This document shows positions 1-7,360 of a stretch of 39,237 bases of DNA, piece after piece (positions within the stretch are counted from its first letter, which is position 1; every line of letters begins with the position of its first letter). The notes below the pieces were generated by a model. That model did no database searches. It was not told where the DNA came from and was given only the letters and a program-made list of their open reading frames with translations. A program made the position numbers and the translations under genes. This DNA is from Acinetobacter sp. P8-3-8 (GTDB lineage Bacteria > Pseudomonadota > Gammaproteobacteria > Pseudomonadales > Moraxellaceae), in the NCBI RefSeq assembly GCF_000214135.1, contig NZ_AFIE01000032.1:1-39237 (forward strand), written 5' to 3'.

Positions 1-120
1 GGGTTATGGCATTGTTTGCAAAAGCAATCCACTCATTAGTTTTGTAGTTAAATCCTACAATTTTACGAATTCTTGCGGATTCTATAATAAATAAAAGGTT
101 GTGAAATTTTAAAATATCAT

Positions 121-518
121 TTAAATATAAAGTGTTATTATTTTTTTGTAAATTTTATAGATTTGAGTATTTGAAATTATAAATTTATCAGGGTTTGGTA
201 ATTCTTCCAAAAAAATAATGTCTTTATCAGAAATTTGATAGTTTCTAAGGAGTAATTTTTTACTAAATCTTCATAATGCCTGTATTGATGCATGAAAATA
301 TTTTGGAAAATACTAATATCATTCTGGTCGTTTAAACGTGTATTAAAATTAATTTTAGTGCAACTCAATATAAAGTTTATAAATGCGTAGTCAAATTTTT
401 CAGGGCGTTGTAAGAAATATGTGATGATTGAGAAATGATGTTTTAGTTCAAATTCTTTGAATTGTAACTTTTGATTTAATAAAGCATATTCTTGTTGTGT
501 AAACTCAAATTCAATCAT
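121..518 (-). pseudogene. Small hypothetical gene with a probable frameshift
   Basis: The gene starts at an ATG at 518 and lies 29 bp behind the CoiA-like gene, so it is probably co-transcribed with it. The literal frame ends at 177 after 113 residues, finishing in an unconvincing tail. If one base is added to the T6 run at 256-261 (A6 on the coding strand), the frame instead continues as a natural-looking charged sequence containing NYQISDKDIIFLEELPNPDK and stops at 121, giving about 130 residues. I therefore read it as one gene carrying a single-base homopolymer deletion, either a real mutation or a sequencing error. The product is predicted to be soluble and helical, rich in F, Y, K and N. 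I do not recognise the family. The AT-rich composition matches the neighbouring nuclease gene and suggests joint acquisition. Confidence 0.55.
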
Positions 519-547
519 ACTACTTAATTTACTATATTCTAGAAACT

Positions 548-1519
548 TTAAAGACTCAACTTGTCTTGATTTATCAGGGTTATTTTTAGTTTTGCTATTT
601 TAGATATAACATTTTCAACTTTTTGGGTTGAAATCAATAATTCTTTTTTTGAATTTACCTCAGCTTTAGCTTCTATTATCGCTTTTTCTTTTTGGATTTG
701 AAATATTTCATTATTTTTATAATTTTCATCAAAATTATAAAAAAAAGCTTGATAAATTTGATTATTAAACTTTAATTGACCTAAAGTTATGGATTCATTT
801 ATCCATTTGGTTCGTAGTTGATTGCTCTCTGTAAGATAAGACTTTTTGAAATCGCAGATTAGTTTGAATGATTCCGTTCTTTCGTCTAACTTAAAGAAAT
901 TTTGATATTCATTTAAGTATTTAATATCGCGCTCTAGACCTGTTTGGTTGTGTATATTAAAGTTATCGAGTATCCATATCAAAAAAATACCATTTTTTTT
1001 ATAAAAGTTGTGACGACTCAAGATATATTTTTGAGATAATTTAGATATTTGAATTTCAAAAGCTATTTTGTATTTATTGTATTCACAATAAACATCAGGT
1101 TTTCTCTTTTCATTTGTAATTGTAATGAAGTGGTTATCAACATTAATTGATGATACATCAACTCCATCTTCAGAAGCTAAAAGCCTACCAATTTTATTTT
1201 TGAGTTCTTTGTGTCTAGGACTTTCTTTGGATTGTAAATTTGATATGAAAACTTCTTGTTCATTAGGAGATAGTTTTTCATCTATTAAAATACAGAAGTT
1301 ATGATTGGGTTTATGCTTAAAATAAACTCTATCATATCGGCTATGGGAGACCACGAGTTCTTGTTGGCATTCACAACAGATTGGTTTGATTTTTTGTTCG
1401 TTATATTGTTTTCTTAAAGCAAATGCATCTTGGGTATTTTTTAAAACTAATTCTGCATCAATTATGCTTTTAGACACAACATCAAAAGCTATTTTAATAG
1501 TCCGTTCATAATTCCTCAT
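548..1519 (-). CDS. CoiA-like / DUF6035-type nuclease
   Basis: The 323-residue protein has the layout of CoiA-like competence nucleases. An N-terminal Cys/His cluster at about residues 48-76 (C48, C51, H69, C76) looks zinc-binding. A PD-(D/E)xK core follows: D142 in the KPDV motif, then E155-I-Q157 on the next strand, then a helix with Arg and Tyr before a hydrophobic strand (IFLIWIL, about 178-184). The C-terminal third is lysine-rich and helical. Such proteins are predicted DNA endonucleases; CoiA itself acts in transformation, but related stand-alone genes have no settled role. The ATG lies 7 bp after the stop of the carbonic-anhydrase-like gene, implying translational coupling. Composition is visibly more AT-rich than the downstream housekeeping genes, which points to horizontal origin. 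Fold assignment is by motif only. Confidence 0.7.
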   Translation of the reverse strand: MRNYERTIKIAFDVVSKSIIDAELVLKNTQDAFALRKQYNEQKIKPICCECQQELVVSHSRYDRVYFKHKPNHNFCILIDEKLSPNEQEVFISNLQSKESPRHKELKNKIGRLLASEDGVDVSSINVDNHFITITNEKRKPDVYCEYNKYKIAFEIQISKLSQKYILSRHNFYKKNGIFLIWILDNFNIHNQTGLERDIKYLNEYQNFFKLDERTESFKLICDFKKSYLTESNQLRTKWINESITLGQLKFNNQIYQAFFYNFDENYKNNEIFQIQKEKAIIEAKAEVNSKKELLISTQKVENVISKIAKLKITLINQDKLSL

Positions 1520-1526
1520 AACTTAC

Positions 1527-2069
1527 CTATCCAATATTCTCCAAATAATTCCTCGCCACTTTCACATAATGTCTTGCTGAATAAGGTAAAAATTCTTTTT
1601 CTTTCTCAGTTAAAGGGCGTACCTTTTGTACAGGACTACCGACATATAAAAAACCACTTTCTAAACGTTTACGTGGTGGAACCAAAGAACCTGCACCAAT
1701 CATCACATCATCTTCAATAATGACATCATCCAAAACAATACTATTAATTCCGATGAGTACACGATGACCAATGTTACAACCATGCAAAGTCACATGATGA
1801 CCAACGGTGACATCCTCGCCAATAATTAAAGGTGAACCATTAGGTTTAGCATCATTTTTATGACTGACGTGTAACATGCAATGATCTTGAACATTAGAAT
1901 TACGACCAATTTTAATACTATTTACATCACCACGGATGACAGCAAAAGGCCAAACAGAAACATTCTCAGCCAAAGTGACTTCACCAATAATGACGGATAA
2001 ATCATCAACATAACAAGTAGAATCAATCTTAGGGTGATGTTCTAAATATGGGCGAATATTCTTTTTCAT
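1527..2069 (-). CDS. Gamma-carbonic anhydrase family protein (YrdA/PaaY-like)
   Basis: This 180-residue protein is a left-handed beta-helix of hexapeptide repeats, about residues 20-145 (IIGEVT, SVWPFAVIRGD, SIKIGRNSNVQD, VLIGINSIVLDD). Metal-ligand histidines are visible: His67/His70 in the HVSH segment, and H91 with H96 in GHHVTLHGC, spaced five apart as in gamma-class carbonic anhydrases. The length matches YrdA/CaiE/PaaY proteins. Catalytic activity is uncertain because many of these bind zinc but show little anhydrase activity. The start is supported by AGGAAT about 8 bp upstream of the ATG. It leads a minus-strand unit with the CoiA-like gene 7 bp downstream. Confidence 0.9.
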   Translation of the reverse strand: MKKNIRPYLEHHPKIDSTCYVDDLSVIIGEVTLAENVSVWPFAVIRGDVNSIKIGRNSNVQDHCMLHVSHKNDAKPNGSPLIIGEDVTVGHHVTLHGCNIGHRVLIGINSIVLDDVIIEDDVMIGAGSLVPPRKRLESGFLYVGSPVQKVRPLTEKEKEFLPYSARHYVKVARNYLENIG

Positions 2070-2122
2070 TGGTAAAATTCCTGTTCTATCAATATCAATT
2101 TTGACACATGCAATGCATTATA

Positions 2123-2160
2123 AATAAAAAAGCACCCATATTGAGAATATGGATGCTTTG
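2123..2160 (-). terminator. Rho-independent terminator of dacC
   Basis: The arms at 2129-2142 and 2146-2159 form a 14-bp stem with one G-T wobble and a 3-nt loop. Read on the minus strand, the stem is followed by a T-run. It sits between dacC and the carbonic-anhydrase-like gene, so it separates the two transcripts. Confidence 0.85.
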
Positions 2161-2195
2161 GTCTAAGACAAAAAGTTAAACTTTAAGTTTTAGCA

Positions 2196-3344
2196 TTAAA
2201 ACAAGTTGCTAAAGAACATTTTGATATGATCGATTAAGCGAGAGAAGAAACCAGCTTCTTCAACAGCTTTTAAAGCAACCAATGGTTTTTCAGCAATCAC
2301 TTTACCATCTAAAGTCGCTGTCAATTTACCAACCACTTGACCTTGTTTTAAAGGTGCATTTAGGTTTGGCTGAACTGTGATTTGAGTTTTGATCGCATTA
2401 GCTTGACCTTTAGGCATAGTCACATTGAAGTTTTCAGCTAAACCAATTTTAACATCATTCTCTTGACCAAAATAAACCTTCGCTGTTGCAAGCGCTTGGT
2501 TTGCAGGTTGAACGCTTACAGTTTCAAAGTTTGAAAAACCCCATGCTAATAATGCACGAGTCTGGTTTGCACGTTCATTCATCGATGGTGTACCAAAGAT
2601 TACTGAAATCAAACGCATAGGACCACGTTTAGAAGATGTAGTTAAGCAATAACCCGCTTCTTCTGTATGACCTGTTTTTAAACCATCTACACTTGGATCT
2701 GTATATAGCAGGGCATTACGGTTACCCTGCTTAATACCATTAAACGTAAATTCTTTTTCAGAATAAATTGGATAATATTTTGAACTGTCGTGAATGATAT
2801 GTTTTGCTAAAAGTGCCATATCTTTAGCAGTAGAGTAATGTCCTTCAGCAGGCATACCTGTGGCATTGATAAAATGAGTATTTACCATGCCTACACGTTT
2901 TGCTTCTTGGTTCATCGCATAAGCAAACGAGCCTTCATTGCCTGAAATATGCTCAGCCATGGCTTTAGATGCATCATTACCAGACTGGATAATAATACCA
3001 CGTAACATTTCTAAAACTGTCGCAGTACCATTTAAAGGCACATACATACAAGATTCAGTACTACTACCACGACACCATGCAGATTCATTCATGCGAACTT
3101 TTTCATCTTCAGTCAGTTCGCCTTTAAGAAGCTTTTGCTCAATGATGTAACTGGTCATCATTTTGGTCATTGAAGCAGGTGCTAATTTTTCATTTTCATT
3201 TTTTGATGCAAGAATTTGCCCAGTCTCATAGTCCATTAAGACATACGATTTATTATTTAATTCTGGCGGTGTAGATAAGACGGTTGCTGCGTAAGAAAAT
3301 GAGGGTAAAAGTAATAATGCAGCAATGGCGCTTTTTCTGGTCAT
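2196..3344 (-). CDS. dacC: D-alanyl-D-alanine carboxypeptidase, PBP5/6 type
   Basis: This low-molecular-mass penicillin-binding protein removes the terminal D-Ala of peptidoglycan pentapeptides in the periplasm. An N-terminal signal peptide ends near FSYA (residue 19). The S11 peptidase motifs are present: S58-M-T-K61, SGN in IIQSGNDAS, and KTG in DGLKTGHT. A C-terminal beta-domain follows, and the last residues (FFSRLIDHIKMFFSNLF) form the amphipathic membrane anchor typical of PBP5/6. I chose the ATG at 3344 (382 residues), with GGAACGA about 9 bp upstream. An in-frame TTG at 3359 adds five residues but has no better signal. Symbol dacC follows Acinetobacter usage; the exact paralogue name is less certain than the function. 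Confidence 0.93.
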   Translation of the reverse strand: MTRKSAIAALLLLPSFSYAATVLSTPPELNNKSYVLMDYETGQILASKNENEKLAPASMTKMMTSYIIEQKLLKGELTEDEKVRMNESAWCRGSSTESCMYVPLNGTATVLEMLRGIIIQSGNDASKAMAEHISGNEGSFAYAMNQEAKRVGMVNTHFINATGMPAEGHYSTAKDMALLAKHIIHDSSKYYPIYSEKEFTFNGIKQGNRNALLYTDPSVDGLKTGHTEEAGYCLTTSSKRGPMRLISVIFGTPSMNERANQTRALLAWGFSNFETVSVQPANQALATAKVYFGQENDVKIGLAENFNVTMPKGQANAIKTQITVQPNLNAPLKQGQVVGKLTATLDGKVIAEKPLVALKAVEEAGFFSRLIDHIKMFFSNLF

Positions 3345-3404
3345 TCTAGGTCGTTCCAATCGTTATATGGGCACAAAAACAGCCTAGTATTCTAGGACAA
3401 AGCA

Positions 3405-3433
3405 AAGCCGACTTCTACACGAAAAGTCGGCTT
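3405..3433 (-). terminator. Terminator-like hairpin
   Basis: Perfect 10-bp arms AAGCCGACTT (3405-3414) and AAGTCGGCTT (3424-3433) surround a 9-nt loop. The hairpin lies just after the stop of the minus-strand gene at 3462 and before dacC. Its T-tract is interrupted, so strength is uncertain. Confidence 0.6.
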
Positions 3434-3461
3434 ATTTCTTACTTATTGTAACTATTTTACT

Positions 3462-3890
3462 TTAATAGTTGTAATCAATAACTTCTTGGCACATTTCTTT
3501 GTTTTCTTTATCGCCAAAGCGTTTCGAGTCCGCCTGAATTTGCTTTAAAGACGTTTTGAAATCTTTTTGCTTACTGAGCTTTTTGATCGCTTCTTGAGGG
3601 TTCGCCTCATTTGGTAATACTTTTTTCAATTCAATATCGTAGTTATGTTTAAATTTATTGTTGTCTTTATCATCAATAAGTGACGGACACATTAACGATA
3701 AATTATAAACTGTTGCAATTTCACCCATAGAAATTTGTTCTTGAGTTACATCAATATTTTCTTCATTTGCAGCTTTGTTTGGTGCGGCAAAAGTTTGTGT
3801 CATCAGAAAGCTACTTGCTGTAATAAGGCTTAATGTAAGCATTTTAAAAGACATACGCATGATTAAACTCATAAACTTAAGAATGGGCAT
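3462..3890 (-). CDS. Secreted protein, MCR_0457-like family (copy 1)
   Basis: A small exported protein with a signal peptide (hydrophobic run LTLSLITASSFLMTQTFA, cleavage before APN). The mature part is helical and polar, with two cysteines, one in MCPSLID and one near the C-terminus in EMCQEVID, which could form a disulfide in the periplasm. It resembles the next gene upstream (4053-4418) in the CPxLI and C-terminal Cys segments, so the two are tandem paralogues. I match it to the Moraxellaceae family called MCR_0457, whose function is unknown. The start is ambiguous: in-frame ATGs occur at 3890, 3872, 3860 and 3854, and none has a strong ribosome-binding site. Confidence 0.75.
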   Translation of the reverse strand: MPILKFMSLIMRMSFKMLTLSLITASSFLMTQTFAAPNKAANEENIDVTQEQISMGEIATVYNLSLMCPSLIDDKDNNKFKHNYDIELKKVLPNEANPQEAIKKLSKQKDFKTSLKQIQADSKRFGDKENKEMCQEVIDYNY

Positions 3891-3971
3891 AGGTTAAACG
3901 TAAAAACAGTGAAAAATATAGAGATAATGTATTGATGTTGTAGATTTCTATGAATTTAAAAAATATTAAAG

Positions 3972-4031
3972 CATGCAGAAAATATGAAGAATACAAATAC
4001 AACTCATATAAAAGTCAAAATTTTCTGCATG
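3972..4031. repeat. Perfect 12-bp inverted repeat between paralogues
   Basis: CATGCAGAAAAT at 3972-3983 and its exact reverse complement at 4020-4031 flank a 36-nt AT-rich spacer. It lies between the two tandem secreted-protein genes. It could be a long-loop terminator or mRNA-stability structure for the gene ending at 4053, or a protein-binding site. There is no clear T-tract. Confidence 0.5.
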
Positions 4032-4052
4032 ACAAGCTTGTTTGGTTAAGAC

Positions 4053-4418
4053 TTATGACTCAAGTGTCAAAATATCATTACAAACCGCTTTATTTTCTTC
4101 ACCATCAACTTCTTTAGCGCTCACTTGAGCTTCTTTGAACGCAGTTTGGTATTCCGCATCTTGTTGTAATTGTGCCAATGTCGTTGATTTAGATAACTCT
4201 TTTAATGAGCTTTGAGTTAATCCATCAATTTTACTTTTTAAAATAGGATTATTGCCAATTAAAGCAGGGCATACTTCTGCCAATACTTGAGTTGCAGCAA
4301 TATCTTCTTTAATTATAAGGTCCGCTTCTTGTGTGCTTAATGTTTCAGAAAATGCAGATTGTGTGCAAAGTGTGATAAATGCTATAGAAAATGTACGAAT
4401 AAGAGAACGAGTGATCAT
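4053..4418 (-). CDS. Secreted protein, MCR_0457-like family (copy 2)
   Basis: This 121-residue protein has an N-terminal signal peptide (MITRSLIRTFSIAFITLCTQSAFS, cleavage before ETL). The mature domain is helical with a Cys in EVCPALIG and another in AVCNDIL, the same pair and spacing pattern as in its neighbour at 3462-3890. Sequence identity outside those segments is low, so the duplication is old. The likely location is periplasmic; the biochemical role is unknown. It is divergent from surE, with about 120 bp between the start codons, so this interval should hold both promoters. Confidence 0.75.
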   Translation of the reverse strand: MITRSLIRTFSIAFITLCTQSAFSETLSTQEADLIIKEDIAATQVLAEVCPALIGNNPILKSKIDGLTQSSLKELSKSTTLAQLQQDAEYQTAFKEAQVSAKEVDGEENKAVCNDILTLES

Positions 4419-4536
4419 CTTTTTTAACTACAAATTGATTTAGAATTGGATGCATAACTATATATAATTGTTGAATAAATTTAAATCGATTTATTTAGCA
4501 GACATTGAATAAACGACGACTGAAGAGTAGAGAAAA

Positions 4537-5322
4537 GTGAATATTTTAATAGCCAACGATGACGGTGTATTTGCGCCAGGTATTCAAGCACTTGCAAAAG
4601 CCTTAAGACCATTAGGGCGTGTTGTGATTGTCGCGCCTGAAAGTGAACGGAGTGGTTTTTCGAGCGCGTTAACACTGGATCGTCCGCTTAGACCCATTCA
4701 AATCGCACCTGATATGTGGGCAGTCAATGGTACACCTGCTGATTGTGTATACCTATCTATGAATGGATTGTTTGATTTTGAGTTTGATTTGGTGGTCAGT
4801 GGAATTAATAGCGGGGCTAACCTTGGCGATGATGTTTTGTATTCTGGAACAGTAGGCGCTGCCTTTGAGGGGCGTTTAATGAAACAAGCGGCGATTGCTG
4901 TTTCTTTGGCGGGTGGTAATGTACGTTCTTATGAGCATCCAGACGATTATGCGAAAGCTGCAAATTGGGTTTATCAATTCATCGCAAATGGATTACCGCA
5001 ACTGCCAGAACGACATATTTTTAATATCAATATTCCAGATGTTGAGGAAATAAAAGGCGCGCAAATTACCTATCAAGGTAGACGAATTCAATCAAAACCA
5101 ATCACCAGTCATGTTGATCCGCGTGGAAGACAAGTGTATTGGATTGGTTTAGCGGGTGAAGCTGTTGCACATCCGAAGAAAAATTTACAAGACATTCAAT
5201 CTGACTTTTTTGCAATTGCAAATGGCTTTGTGAGTATTACACCTATTCAAATGGATGCAACGAATTACGGTGTCTTGGAATCATTGCAATTGCAACTATC
5301 CCATAGTCATTTTGATGTGTGA
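4537..5322 (+). CDS. surE: 5'/3'-nucleotidase SurE
   Basis: SurE is a cytoplasmic metal-dependent phosphatase that dephosphorylates nucleoside 5'- and 3'-monophosphates. The N-terminus [10 protein letters not shown] carries the metal ligands D8 and D9. Ser in [10 protein letters not shown] and Asn in VNGTPADC complete the active-site pattern, and [24 protein letters not shown] is the family signature. The length of 261 residues is normal (about 250). The start is GTG at 4537, preceded by GAAGAGTAGAG. In enterobacteria surE sits near nlpD and rpoS; here the NlpD-like gene follows 104 bp later, but no rpoS is present. Confidence 0.96.
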   Translation: MNILIANDDGVFAPGIQALAKALRPLGRVVIVAPESERSGFSSALTLDRPLRPIQIAPDMWAVNGTPADCVYLSMNGLFDFEFDLVVSGINSGANLGDDVLYSGTVGAAFEGRLMKQAAIAVSLAGGNVRSYEHPDDYAKAANWVYQFIANGLPQLPERHIFNINIPDVEEIKGAQITYQGRRIQSKPITSHVDPRGRQVYWIGLAGEAVAHPKKNLQDIQSDFFAIANGFVSITPIQMDATNYGVLESLQLQLSHSHFDV

Positions 5323-5426
5323 ATGTTATAAGTTTGTGAAAAAGCACTGTTAAACGGTGAAAGTTAATTGTTTTTTGCTAATCTTAGCAAAATATTTCAA
5401 ATTTTAAGATGTAGAGAGGGAATTCA

Positions 5427-6263
5427 ATGCTTTTGGCTCGATCACAGCTCCAAATTCAAATGCCTAAGGTATGGATCAAGACGATTTTTTTAGCAGTCGC
5501 TGTCACTTCTACATTACTTGTTACAGGTTGTGCGTCGAAACCACAAATTAATAATCCAACTCGATATGCGATAGCACCAGACTATTATACTGTTCGTTCT
5601 GGTGATACTTTGAGCGGAATCTCAATGCGCTATGGTCTAAGCTATATCAGCGTTGCTGAAATGAATGATATTGCTCCACCTTATCGAATCTACGTTGGGC
5701 AATCTATTCGGTTGAAGAAATCGGCAAATAATGTGAGTCGTCCTTCGACCCAAGCCTTAACGACAGCACCGCAGATTCAACGTCAGACTATTAATTTACC
5801 AACGCAACAACCGGTATCACTACCTGTTACGCCTACGCCAACTGCGCCAGCCGTAACAACAGCACAAGTACCTGTCATTCCAGCAAAAAGCACAAGTCTA
5901 AGATGGGTGAAGCCGTCAAATGGGCCTATTATTGCAAACTTTAATGTAACAAATAATATCAAAGGTTTACGATTCGGCGGTAATCAAGGCGATCCAGTCT
6001 TTGCTGCGGCAGATGGGCAAGTGGTTTATGCTGCGGATGGACTGAAAGAATATGGTAATCTTGTATTAATAAAACATATCGATGGTTACATAACTGCATA
6101 CGCTCATAACAGTAAAATGTTAGTGAAAAGTGGTCAAAATGTTAACGCAGGACAGAAGATTGCAGAAATGGGTTCATCTGGCGCAAATAGCGTCATGTTA
6201 GAGTTTCAAGTACGATTAGATGGCAAACCTATCAATCCTGCAAATATTTTACCTGTAAGTTAA
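5427..6263 (+). CDS. nlpD: NlpD-like lipoprotein (LysM plus degenerate M23 domain)
   Basis: The 278-residue protein starts with a lipoprotein signal ending in the lipobox LVTGC (Cys35). A LysM peptidoglycan-binding domain follows at about 54-98 (YTVRSGDTLSGISMRYGL), then a Pro/Thr/Gln-rich linker to about 150, then a C-terminal M23/LytM domain at about 165-275. The zinc-ligand motifs of active LytM enzymes are lost: the HxxxD region reads GLRFGGNQGD and the HxH motif is replaced by LEFQVR. This is the pattern of NlpD and EnvC, which activate periplasmic amidases during cell separation instead of cutting peptidoglycan. The start ATG has GAGAGGGA 6 bp upstream. The gene pair surE-nlpD supports the name. 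Confidence 0.9.
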   Translation: MLLARSQLQIQMPKVWIKTIFLAVAVTSTLLVTGCASKPQINNPTRYAIAPDYYTVRSGDTLSGISMRYGLSYISVAEMNDIAPPYRIYVGQSIRLKKSANNVSRPSTQALTTAPQIQRQTINLPTQQPVSLPVTPTPTAPAVTTAQVPVIPAKSTSLRWVKPSNGPIIANFNVTNNIKGLRFGGNQGDPVFAAADGQVVYAADGLKEYGNLVLIKHIDGYITAYAHNSKMLVKSGQNVNAGQKIAEMGSSGANSVMLEFQVRLDGKPINPANILPVS

Positions 6264-6357
6264 TAATTTTGATGCAAAGTGTAATTTTCTTCGTATAATA
6301 CAATGAGTTGTTTTGAACAAAAAATGTGAAGCAACTCATAATTTCAGAGGGAAATTT

Positions 6358-7290
6358 ATGTTAGATCAACTTCGAGCAATGGGTGTATTTGCTTGTGTTG
6401 TTGAAAAAAGCTCTTTCAGTGGTGCCGCGCGTGATCTAGGCATTACGACAAGTGCGGTTAGTCAGCAAATTCGATCTTTAGAACATGAAATGGAAGTGAC
6501 ACTTCTACATCGTTCTACACGGAAACTGAGTTTAACTGAGGCCGGTCAAGCTTTTTTCCACAGCTGTCAAGAAATGCTTGCTGCGGCAGAGCGTGGAAAA
6601 ATCCGAATTAATGAGTTGAGAGACGATTTAGTTGGTGATTTACGCATTGCGACCACCCCGGAAATAGGTGCAACACACGTTGTGCCTGCGTTGTCACATT
6701 GGATGTCTGCTCATCGAGGTTTGATGGTTCATTTTGAAGCAGATAACCAGTATATCGACTTGATTCAAGAGCGTATTGATATTGCTATTCGCATGTCTTC
6801 TAAAATGGAAGATTCGAATAATTTAAGCTGTACGCCTTTGGCACGAGTGGATCAGATTTTAGTTGCATCGCCAAGTTATTTAAATCAAACATCTCCTATT
6901 TCACGTCCTGAAAATTTACAGAATCATGATCTGATTCCAATAAATATTTTGAAAAATTATCAACATTTTTCATTTCAGCATGGTGCAACAGGTGAAGTTG
7001 TTAATTTAGAAATGAAGCACCGTCTTCAAACAAATAATGTATTTATTGCAAAATCTCTGTGCCAAAATGGACATGGAATTGCACGCATTCTTTATTTAGA
7101 TGTGCAAAAAGAATTGATGAATGGGACATTGGTTGAAGTATTACCAGAGTGGAAGTTGCCAACTTTCACTTTGAGTGCTGTGACTTTAAAACGTGAACAA
7201 CAACCGATGAAAATTCATCGTTGTTTGGATGCTTTGAAACAATATTTTAGCCAACTACCAGGCGGCAGAATTTTCCAAGAAGCTTCATAA
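6358..7290 (+). CDS. LysR-family transcriptional regulator (CrgA-like)
   Basis: The N-terminal winged helix-turn-helix covers residues 1-60 (FSGAARDLGITTSAVSQQIRSLEHEMEVTLLHRSTRKLSLTEAG), followed by a linker helix and a periplasmic-binding-like effector domain of the CrgA type (about 90-295, with DLRIATTPEIGATHVVPAL). I chose the ATG at 6358 (310 residues, normal for LysR) because AGAGGGAAA precedes it. An upstream TTG would add 15 residues with no support. The target genes are not obvious: neither neighbour is divergent with a short shared promoter. The symmetric terminator shared with argD follows. Confidence 0.9.
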   Translation: MLDQLRAMGVFACVVEKSSFSGAARDLGITTSAVSQQIRSLEHEMEVTLLHRSTRKLSLTEAGQAFFHSCQEMLAAAERGKIRINELRDDLVGDLRIATTPEIGATHVVPALSHWMSAHRGLMVHFEADNQYIDLIQERIDIAIRMSSKMEDSNNLSCTPLARVDQILVASPSYLNQTSPISRPENLQNHDLIPINILKNYQHFSFQHGATGEVVNLEMKHRLQTNNVFIAKSLCQNGHGIARILYLDVQKELMNGTLVEVLPEWKLPTFTLSAVTLKREQQPMKIHRCLDALKQYFSQLPGGRIFQEAS

Positions 7291-7303
7291 ACGTTTCAGC
7301 CTA

Positions 7304-7337
7304 AATAGAAAAGCCGCTATATAGCGGCTTTTCTATT
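7304..7337. terminator. Bidirectional terminator between lysR gene and argD
   Basis: A perfect 34-bp palindrome with arms 7304-7320 and 7321-7337, containing a GC core (GCCGC/GCGGC) flanked by A- and T-rich ends on both strands. It ends both convergent genes. Confidence 0.92.
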
Positions 7338-7360
7338 TGTACGATTACAATTTATTCACA

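Noticed and set aside
2938-3150. A 70-codon plus-strand frame within dacC
   Set aside because: Antisense to a clearly conserved gene, with no start signal; a shadow frame.
5339-5360. Possible hairpin after surE (CACTGTT / ACGGTG)
   Set aside because: The stem is short with a wobble and has no directly following T-tract; too weak to call a terminator.
6313-6357. N-terminal extension of the LysR protein from a TTG
   Set aside because: The ATG at 6358 has a strong ribosome-binding site and gives the standard LysR N-terminus; the extension overlaps that site.
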